Below, one piece after another: positions 1 through 7,000 of a stretch of DNA of 9,757 nt (position 1 is the stretch's first letter; each line of letters opens with the position of its first letter). Source of the DNA: Planctomycetota bacterium (GTDB taxonomy: Bacteria; Planctomycetota; Phycisphaerae; WQYP01); NCBI GenBank assembly GCA_021785155.1, contig JAJYGE010000231.1, positions 1 through 9,757 on the forward strand, given 5' to 3'. The notes beneath the pieces are model-generated. The model was not told where the DNA came from, did no database searches, and saw only the letters and a list, made by a program, of their open reading frames with translations. The position numbers and the translations under genes are program-made.

Positions 1-234
1 ACGAAATTTATCTGCGAACCCAAAGCTGCCAATGAAATGGACTCCGCCGACGTAAAGACCAAGGCCGCCGCGGCAACCCAATGGTGCCAATACGCGACAG
101 AACACGAACGCACAAACGGCGGCAAGTCTTGGACCTATCTGCTTATTCCGCATGACGCTATTTCGGAAAACAAGACGCTTCAAGGCTTGGCCGCAACTTA
201 CACGTATCGCAACATTTCCGGCAACCAACAATGA
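1..234 (+). CDS. C-terminal end of a type III-like restriction endonuclease / DEAD-DEAH helicase subunit (5' truncated by window edge)
   Basis: The reading frame is open from the first base (TKFICEPKAANEMD...) and ends with TGA at 232-234, giving 77 residues; the ATG at 37 is internal, not the start. The stretches FICEPKAANEM, ATQWCQYA and GGKSWTYLLIPHD resemble, from memory, the extreme C-terminus of Res-type proteins: large restriction endonuclease subunits with an N-terminal superfamily-2 helicase and a C-terminal nuclease. In that family this tail follows the PD-(D/E)XK nuclease region. No helicase motif is in the window, so the assignment rests on the tail alone. A complete protein would act with a methyltransferase (Mod) partner encoded further upstream. 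The gene is convergent with the IS OrfA on the other strand, 90 bp away. Whether the upstream part is intact cannot be judged here. Confidence 0.68.
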   Translation, partial: TKFICEPKAANEMDSADVKTKAAAATQWCQYATEHERTNGGKSWTYLLIPHDAISENKTLQGLAATYTYRNISGNQQ

Positions 235-324
235 CCCGGATAATATGCTCCGGATACCGTCGCGGCAACGCCGCATCTTGATTCCAGACTCCAGGTTCAG
301 GCTTCTGGCTTCATTGAGATGAGA
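235..324. other. short intergenic gap between convergent genes; no OrfB trace
   Basis: These 90 bp separate the end of the restriction gene from the end of OrfA. Besides the two small hairpins, 284-308 can form an imperfect stem (CCAGA with TCTGG at the outside). Read on the minus strand, the only ORF is a run of about two dozen codons ending in TGA, without resemblance to an integrase. An IS3 OrfB of about 270-300 codons cannot fit here. Confidence 0.6.
236..274 (+). terminator. two small hairpins just after the restriction gene, possible weak terminator
   Basis: Two base-1 complementary stems follow the stop codon: CCGGA (236-240) with TCCGG (249-253), and GCGGC (262-266) with GCCGC (270-274) around an AAC loop. 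The second is GC-rich and is followed by ATCTTGATT, which is only a poor T-tract. Position directly after the stop and between convergent genes suits a terminator, but stems of 5 bp are weak evidence. Confidence 0.25.
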
Positions 325-726
325 TTACCCCGCACCGTTGCTGCTCTCCGGCGCTGTGGATCGCTTTTCATCAGCCTTTTTTTTAAAGCTCTCCTCCTCC
401 TGACCCAACCGCTCGCAGGCTAACTTCAAAAACGTCGCATTCAACAGGTTCTCGGCCTGCTTTTGACACAACGCCTTTTCCAAATGTGCTATGCGCTTTT
501 GATACTTCCGAATCAGATCTTGTTCATCTGACTTTTCCACATGCACCACCTTCGCCATCAAACGATTCCTTCCATATTTTCCCATGCATTTTCGAAACGT
601 CATCGTACCCGTAATTCCACGGCACAACTGCGCTGGGGTACGCGCCCCGGACCGTCCAATCTCCAACTCCTCAACCACCTCCTTTTTGAAGCACTCATTA
701 TACCGCTTTACAACACGTATCGGCAT
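325..726 (-). CDS. IS3-type transposase OrfA (helix-turn-helix protein), OrfB missing
   Basis: A 133-residue protein starting at ATG 726-724 and ending at TAA 327-325. Residues about 7-60 (RYNECFKKEVVEELEIG... through FRKCMGKYGRNRLM) match the layout of the N-terminal helix-turn-helix of IS3-type OrfA proteins, which bind the element's terminal repeats. Residues about 65-110 (DEQDLIRKYQKRIAHLEKAL...LKLACERLG) form the leucine-zipper-like coiled coil used for oligomerisation. The FKKK tail with an S/T-P-rich end is typical of this OrfA subgroup. The start is supported by AGGAG 7 nt upstream. In a complete element a DDE integrase, OrfB, follows directly, but downstream on this strand there are only 90 bp before the restriction gene. 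OrfA alone cannot catalyse transposition, so this is a remnant; it might still bind related IS ends. The subgroup is from memory, not a database search. Confidence 0.8.
   Translation of the reverse strand: MPIRVVKRYNECFKKEVVEELEIGRSGARTPAQLCRGITGTMTFRKCMGKYGRNRLMAKVVHVEKSDEQDLIRKYQKRIAHLEKALCQKQAENLLNATFLKLACERLGQEEESFKKKADEKRSTAPESSNGAG
376..400 (-). other. A8G slippery run preceded by an SD-like sequence within orfA
   Basis: On the minus strand a run of eight A followed by G (384 down to 376) contains the heptamer A AAA AAG in the zero frame (TTT AAA AAA AAG). The purine stretch GGAGGAGGAG (400-391) lies 8 nt upstream of the heptamer. IS3 elements and dnaX use this arrangement for -1 programmed frameshifting. 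Here, however, the -1 frame reads GGC TGA directly after the slip, so the shift would end the protein at once instead of fusing it to OrfB. The conserved FKKK residues alone may explain the run. Confidence 0.3.
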
Positions 727-733
727 ACCTTAA

Positions 734-738
734 CTCCT
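734..738 (-). promoter_or_regulatory. ribosome binding site of the IS OrfA
   Basis: The minus strand reads AGGAG, then 7 nt, then ATG at 726-724. This is a near-ideal Shine-Dalgarno spacing and fixes the OrfA start. Confidence 0.7.
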
Positions 739-852
739 GATCTTGCCGTTGCCACAAGTGACAACCTATATCCGGACGAGACTACAACTTCTCATTTCCA
801 ACTTCTGGCCCCGTAACAAATGCCAAGTGATAAATACTTCGCATTACTGCCA

Positions 853-869
853 AACTGTAAAGGAACTGT
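853..869 (+). repeat. AACTGT direct repeat at one helical turn, upstream of candidate -35
   Basis: AACTGT occurs at 853-858 and again at 864-869, an 11-bp step that places both on the same face of the helix. The second copy overlaps the small palindrome GAACTGTTC (863-871). The pair lies about 25-40 bp upstream of the TTGACA box, a usual place for an activator site. With only two 6-bp copies this may be chance. Confidence 0.2.
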
Positions 870-892
870 TCAACGTTCTCACAGGCGTGGCA

Positions 893-921
893 TTGACATT
901 GCGCCGCTTTAAGCCTATTAA
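893..921 (+). promoter_or_regulatory. candidate sigma-70 promoter for the glucan synthase gene
   Basis: TTGACA (893-898) is a perfect -35 box. Exactly 17 bp downstream is TATTAA (916-921), four of six matches to the -10 consensus. Transcription would start near 928, leaving a leader of roughly 170 nt before the TTG start at 1100. It is the best-spaced pair I found in the region and points towards the synthase gene. A second, weaker pair is TTGGCT (994-999) with TTGTAT (1017-1022), also with a 17-bp spacer. Confidence 0.4.
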
Positions 922-990
922 CATATAAGGGGGTAAGGATCAGGCTGCCCCGGAAGGTTGGAAAACGGATCATCGTGCTGTGCCGTCATG

Positions 991-1013
991 GATTGGCTTA
1001 CAAATTGTCAATC
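991..1013 (+). repeat. nested dyad upstream of the synthase gene
   Basis: GATTG (991-995) is complementary to CAATC (1009-1013), and ACAAATTGT (1000-1008) just inside the right arm is itself a palindrome about a central A. It lies in the leader of the synthase gene, overlapping the weaker -35 candidate. It could be an operator or an RNA stem. No known consensus is matched. Confidence 0.2.
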
Positions 1014-1088
1014 GCATTGTATGTTGCCTGCGCATGCGACAGCGGAATTTTTGGAGTTGACTGTTGCGGACTTATCTGCAGGACTTTT

Positions 1089-1094
1089 GGAGGG
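1089..1094 (+). promoter_or_regulatory. ribosome binding site deciding the TTG start of the synthase
   Basis: GGAGGG lies 5 nt before TTG at 1100-1102. There is no in-frame ATG until the codon for Met in SEAMDRFL (about 1531), which would remove more than 140 residues with family-like sequence. The strong site therefore selects TTG 1100. A second in-frame TTG at 1064 has GGAG (1053-1056) 7 nt upstream and would add 12 residues; the in-frame stop TGA at 1058-1060 bounds the frame. Confidence 0.55.
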
Positions 1095-1099
1095 TGCGA

Positions 1100-4000
1100 T
1101 TGAATATCAGGCAGTCCGCCGCGCCGGACGTCACTGAGACTGACGAGCCACTGCGCGCGGAATTACTGGGCATTGACCAATTGGAACAGTTGGCGGAGGA
1201 ACTGGCCAGGGAACATGAATTATACCACGACGGCGGATCCGAGATTTTGCTGGCGCGTCTCGGCGATAACGAAACCGTGCTCCAACAAACCTATCAACTT
1301 GTCAACGAAGCGGTTTCCAATGAACAGATTATTTCTCCCGCGTCTGAGTGGCTGCTGGACAACTTTTATCTCGTGGAAGAACAGATTCGTCTGATTCGGC
1401 GACACTTGCCCAAAGGTTACAGCCGACAACTTCCCACCTTGTCCAACGGGCCACATGCCGGATACCCGCGCGTTTATGATTTAATTCTCAGCCTGATCAG
1501 CCACCTTGACGGCCGGGTGGATAGCGAGGCCATGGACCGATTTCTCGCCGGCTATCAACGTGGCGCACTTTTGAGCCTCGGCGAATTGTGGGCGGTTCCG
1601 ATCATGCTGCGGCTGGCGCTGGTGGAGAATATGCGCCGTGTCGCCGCGCCGCTGGCCCAGGCGCGGGAGCAACGGAATTTGGCCAATTATTGGGCTGATG
1701 AATTAATAGCGGCGGCAGAAAAAACACCGGATGATACCATTGTGACTCTGGCGGCCATGGTAAAATCAAATCCACCTCTCAGCAGCGCGTTTATTACCGA
1801 GCTGGTCCGCCGATTACAGGGACAGAACTCATCTTTGGCCTTGGCGCTCAACTGGATCGGTCAATTGGTTGCCCGATCCAGTGAAACCATCGAAATGCTG
1901 GTTCAACGACAAAGCCGGCGGCAGGCCGCGGATCAGGTATCCATGGGGAATTGTTTTGGCAGTTTGCGGTTTATTGATGCGCTGGACTGGCGTGATTTTG
2001 TTGAAGCCCACAGCGCGGTGGAGAAAACCCTGCGCCAAGATCCCTGCGGGATATACCAGATCATGAATTTCCGCACCCGTGACAGTTATCGTCATGTTGT
2101 TGAAGAACTCGCGGTGCGCAATAAATTATCGGAGGAAATTCCAGCCCGTGCGGCTGTGACGTTGGCCACCCAAGCCATGGAGCATCGGCCACCAACGGAT
2201 CGGGAATGTCATGTCGGATTTTATCTCATAGATCGTGGTCGCGAGCGGTTAGAGGAATTACTGAAAGCCCGCATTAGCCTGCGACAGCGGATCAACCGTG
2301 CCGCAAAAACATCGGCTTTACCGATTTACCTGTTTTTTGTGGTGCTGCTGACCGCAGGGTTCACATGGCCCCTGATTGCCATGATTTCCGGTAATCCATG
2401 GCTGGCATTGACGGCGGCAATCTTGACCATATTTCCGATGAGTCAGGTTGCCCTGACATTGATCAATTACGTCGCGACGTTGCTTATTGAGCCCCGGACA
2501 TTGCCGCGCATGGACTTTTCCAAAGGCATTCCCGATCACTGCCGTACGCTTGTGGCAGTTCCCTGTATTCTGGAAAGCGAGGCGGAAATTCAAAGTCTGC
2601 TGGAATTTCTGGAAGTGCGTTATCTGGCCAACCGGGACCCAAATATTTTCTTCGCGCTGGTTTCGGATTTTTGCGATGCGCCAAAGCAAATGATGCCGGA
2701 CGATGAAGCCCTGCTGCGCAAGGCTGTCGAAGGCATTGAGTCGCTCAATGTCCGCTACGGATCCGCCACGTCCGATCCATTCTGTCTGTTTCATCGACCA
2801 CGGCAGTACAATCCGCGCGAAGGTCTCTGGATGGGATACGAGCGCAAACGCGGCAAACTGGAAGATTTAATCAGTCAACTTCGCAGCGATCAACAGGATA
2901 CGTTTCTGACCATAATTGGCGACTTGGCTATATTACGTACCACAAAATATCTAATAACCCTGGATGCGGACACGCAACTGCCGCGCGGCACCGCTGCCGA
3001 GCTAATCGGCACGCTGGCCCATCCGCTGAATTTTGCGACGATCAACGCCCAAAGCGGCATCGTTGATGAAGGATACGGACTGTTGCAACCGCGCGCAGGG
3101 ACCAGTCTGCCGTCATCCCGGCGATCCATGTTTTCCGCCTTGTTTGCAGGTGATCCTGGAATTGACCCTTATACCCGCGCCGTATCGGATGTGTATCAGG
3201 ACTTATTTGGCCAAGGATCTTTCATCGGTAAGGGAATTCTGGATATTGATGTTTTCCATAGCGTCATGCACCGCAGGCTGCCGGAAAACCTTATCCTCAG
3301 CCACGATCTGCTGGAAGGCTGCCTTGTTCGTTCCGGGCTGGCCAGCGATATCCTTATTTTCGAAGATCATCCATGGCACTACGGCGCGGAAATAAATAGG
3401 CGGCACCGCTGGATTCGTGGGGACTGGCAAATTGCCGGCTGGCTGCTGCCATGGGTTCCGGGTGCCCAGCATCATTGGCAACGCAATGGAATTTCCATGC
3501 TCTCGCGCTGGAAGATTTTTGACAACCTCCGCCGCAGTCTTACGGCCCCGGCGATAGTGGCAATGTTTTTTCTAGCATGGTTGTTTCTCCCGGATGCGGG
3601 AATGTGGTCTCTGGCACTGGTATCGGTCATCTTTGCGCCAGCCCTGCTGACGGCACTATGGGAGCTTACCAGAATCCGCGGTGAAATTCCCCTATTGATG
3701 CGTCTGCGTTTATGGTGCGTGGACCTGGGCCTCAAAGTCATTCAGGCCGCGGTTGAATTGATGTGTCTGGCATTTCAGGCCATCCTGAACCTGCATGCCA
3801 TTGCCACCGCCGTTGTACGAATGGGCGTGACGCGCCGCCACCTTCTGCAATGGCAGGCCAGCAGTTCGGTTCAACGCGTCGCCTCTTCATCAGTCGGCAC
3901 ATTTTTTCGAATGATGTTGGCCGGCCCGGTGATTGCTCTGACCGCATTGGTGGCCCTGGCCATTTTTCGTAGTCATGCCATTCCCACGGCGCTGGGCGTG

Positions 4001-7000
4001 TTATTCCTGTGGACAATTTCTCCATGGGCCGCATGGATGCTAAGCCGACCGATGGCGGACACGGATATTGAAATAGATCCGTCGTCACAGCACTTTCTCC
4101 GGATGACCGCAAGGCGAACATGGAGGTATTTTGAGCAATATGTCACTGCCGCCGATCACGATCTTCCGCCGGATAATTTTCAGGAGTTTCCGGGGCCGGA
4201 GCTGGCTCGGCGTACCAGCCCCACCAATATCGGACTGGCCCTGCTGGCCAATCTTGCGGCACTGGATTTCGGATGGATATCCGGAGGAATATTTCTCCAA
4301 CGCTCCGGTGGAACGCTGGATACCATGGCTAAACTGAAACGATACCGCCGCCACTTTTATAACTGGTATGCCACCGATACGCTCGACCCGCTGGAACCAA
4401 AATATATTTCAACCGTCGACAGCGGCAATCTCGCGGCCAACCTGATGATTCTGGGATCCGGCCTGGCGGAGATTCAAAAGGCGCCGCTGATTCCACCGCG
4501 TTATAGCGAAGGCATTCTGGACACCATTCTGGTTCTGACCGATGACGCGGGAGTTTTTACCCCGCCGGGCGATGGCGCGAATGCAGAGCCTCGCAATCCG
4601 GAGAAAATAAAAACTGTCAGCACACAGCTCATGCAGGTTTATGCCCAGCCGCACCATTCCCTGCGGGTCATCCTGGCTCAACTGCGACAAGGACGCGATA
4701 TGCTCCGTGAGCTTGACGGCTCCAGCGAGACGGCGCGCCCAGATAAACGTGGCTGGTGGTTAACCGCACTGGAATCGCAGCACCAGGCCTTTATTGATGA
4801 CATTCTGCACCTTGCACCCTGGATCGAACAACCGCAACTTCCGGAAGCCGATACGCATCAACCACCTTCTTCCACCGAAACCTATGCCAATTTAATAGCT
4901 GCACTACGGGAATTGGAAAGCAACTCCAGCCTGCGGGTTCTGGCGCAATTATGTCAGCATGCGGCGATGCTCGTGCAGACGCTGCTGAACGAAAATATCA
5001 CCGGCGACAACGAAAGCCTCCGCAGGCTGCAAAGCAGCGTCACCCTCGGCAGCCGCCGGATCGAAGATCGCCTCGCGACATTGGCAAATATGGAGCAACA
5101 ATGCCGCGTTTTCGCGGACATGGATTTTACGCTTCTATTTGTGCCCAGCCGGAAACTTATGTCGATCGGGTTTCGGATCAACGAGAATCGGCTGGATCCC
5201 GGCTTTTACGACCTTCTGGCCTCTGAAGCCAGGCTGGCCAGCTATGTAGCCATTGTGATGGGACAAATTGATCAGGAAACCTGGTTTGCCATGGGGCGAC
5301 AGCTTACCAGCGTAGGCGGACATGTCGCCTTATTGTCATGGAGCGGCTCGATGTTTGAGTATCTCATGCCGCTGCTGATCATGCCCAACTATCCCAATAC
5401 CCTGCTGGATCAGACCATGCGTTCCGCGGTGGATCGGAACATTGAATACGGACGGCAGCGCGGAATTCCATGGGGGGTTTCAGAATCCGGCTACAACGCC
5501 ACAGACGCCCTGCGGCACTACCAATACAAAGCCTTTGGCGTGCCGGGTCTGGGATTTAAGCGACGACTTTCCGACGATGTGGTCATCGCCCCGTATGCGA
5601 CCATTCTGGCACTGATGGTCCGGCCACAGCAGGCCTATCGCAATATGGTGCGTCTGGCCCGGGAAGGACGAATGGGAGACTGCGGATATTTTGAGGCGGT
5701 GGACTACACCCCCCAAAGGACATTCAGGCCGGGTGTACCGGCCACCGTCCGATCCTTCATGGCGCATCACGAAGGAATGAGTTTGCTGGCGCTTACCGCG
5801 GTATTATTGCAACATCCCATGCAACGGCGCTTCATGGCCGATTCGCTTTTGCGCTCCGGTGAGTTGCTGCTGCAGGAAAAAGTGCCTCATGTTCTGCCCA
5901 TTTATCCCCATGCGGTGGAGGTTGCCGAATCACGACGTCCGGTATCTGAAACCGTCCCGCTGACCTGGCGCGTTTATACCACGTCCCAAACACCGGAGCC
6001 GGAAGTTCAACTGCTTTCCAACGGGCGCTATCACCTGATGATTACCGCCGCCGGTGGCAGCCGATCAATATGGAACTCTCTGGCGTTGACCCGCTGGTAC
6101 GCTGATTTTACGCGCGACAACTGGGGATTATTCTGCTATTTGAAAGACATGGAATCAGGCCGCTGGTGGTCGGCGACGGTTCAGCCCACCGGACGACGCG
6201 GACAGAACTACGAAGCGACATTTTCCGAGGGCAAGGCTGAATTCCGCCGTCGCGACGGCATGATCGACATGCTCATGCAGGTAACAGTTTCCCCGGAAGA
6301 TGATATTGAGCTGCGTCGCATTGCACTGACCAATCAGGGACCCACGGCCCGTCATATTGAAGTAACCACATACATGGAAGTGGTGCTGGCATCACCCGCA
6401 GCGGATGCGGCGCATCCCGCGTTCGGCAATTTGTTTGTTCAGACTGACGCGGCCCCGGATTTTCATACATTGCTGGCCACACGCCGGGCACGCAGCCTTG
6501 ATGAGCATCCTCCCTGGATGATGCACATGGTCACCATCCATGACCAAACAGAAGCCTCCTTTTCCTATCAAACCGATCGGGCGGCTTTTATCGGGCGCGG
6601 CCGCAGCGCCATCAAACCCGCCGCCCTGGATCAAAGCGGACCGCTGCCCAATACGCACGGCGCGGTTTTAGATCCCGCATTCAGTATTCGCCGCGAAGTG
6701 GTCATTGAAGCCAATGCCACCGTCACCATCGATGTGGTGCTGGGAGCCGCCGCCACGCGCGAACAGATCGAAGTGTTATACCGGCGTTATCATGATCGCC
6801 GCCTCACGGATCGGGTCCTGGAATTGGCCTGGTCGCATAATCAGGTTCTGCTGCGGCAACTCAATGCCACCGATGCCGATGCCCAGGTATTTGGACGGCT
6901 GGCCAGTTCGCTGTTGTTTCCGGGGCCACGCTTCCGCGCTGCGCCGGAAATTATACGGCAGAATCAGCGCGGGCAATCGGGGCTTTGGGGCTTTGGGATA

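Larger units (their letters stand above)
325..740 (-). mobile_element. remnant of an IS3-family insertion sequence (orfA half only)
   Basis: The only recognisable part is orfA with its ribosome binding site. I could not identify a pair of terminal inverted repeats or a target duplication: the left-flank bases (235-324) and the right-flank bases (741-900) show no convincing matching ends. GGAACTGTTCA at 862-872, read on the minus strand as TGAACAGTTCC, has the TGA... beginning common in IS3 ends and could be the outer end on the orfA side, but its partner is absent. Boundaries given here are therefore only the supported core. Loss of the orfB side next to the restriction gene suggests a deletion after insertion. 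Confidence 0.55.
727..1099. other. 373-bp non-coding region between the IS remnant and the glucan synthase gene
   Basis: I see no credible protein gene here. The short open frames that cross it have no recognisable domain and mostly no ribosome binding site. The region carries a candidate promoter (893-921), a direct repeat (853-869), a dyad (991-1013) and the translation signals of the synthase gene. Its AT content is higher than in the synthase gene, as expected for a regulatory leader. Confidence 0.6.

Noticed and set aside
541..816. Plus-strand open frame of 91 codons across orfA
   Set aside because: It lies largely antisense to the well-supported IS OrfA, has no recognisable domain and no ribosome binding site.
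743..973. Short open frames on both strands right of the IS remnant (743-928 plus, 782-973 minus)
   Set aside because: They overlap each other, show no domain, and lack convincing ribosome binding sites; the candidate promoter lies within them.
988..1137. 49-codon plus-strand frame from ATG 988 that overruns the synthase start
   Set aside because: No ribosome binding site precedes the ATG, and the supported synthase frame begins inside it. Its amphipathic tail is not enough to call a frameshifted N-terminus.
5727..5743. GGCCGG/CCGGCC stem with a 5-nt loop in the synthase gene
   Set aside because: It lies in the middle of a conserved coding region without a T-tract; it is not a terminator and is short enough to be chance.
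6979..6997. Tandem GGGGCTTT GGGGCTTT GGG in the synthase gene
   Set aside because: It encodes GLWGFG before ISGDLPI, a segment conserved in the family, so the repeat follows from the protein sequence.
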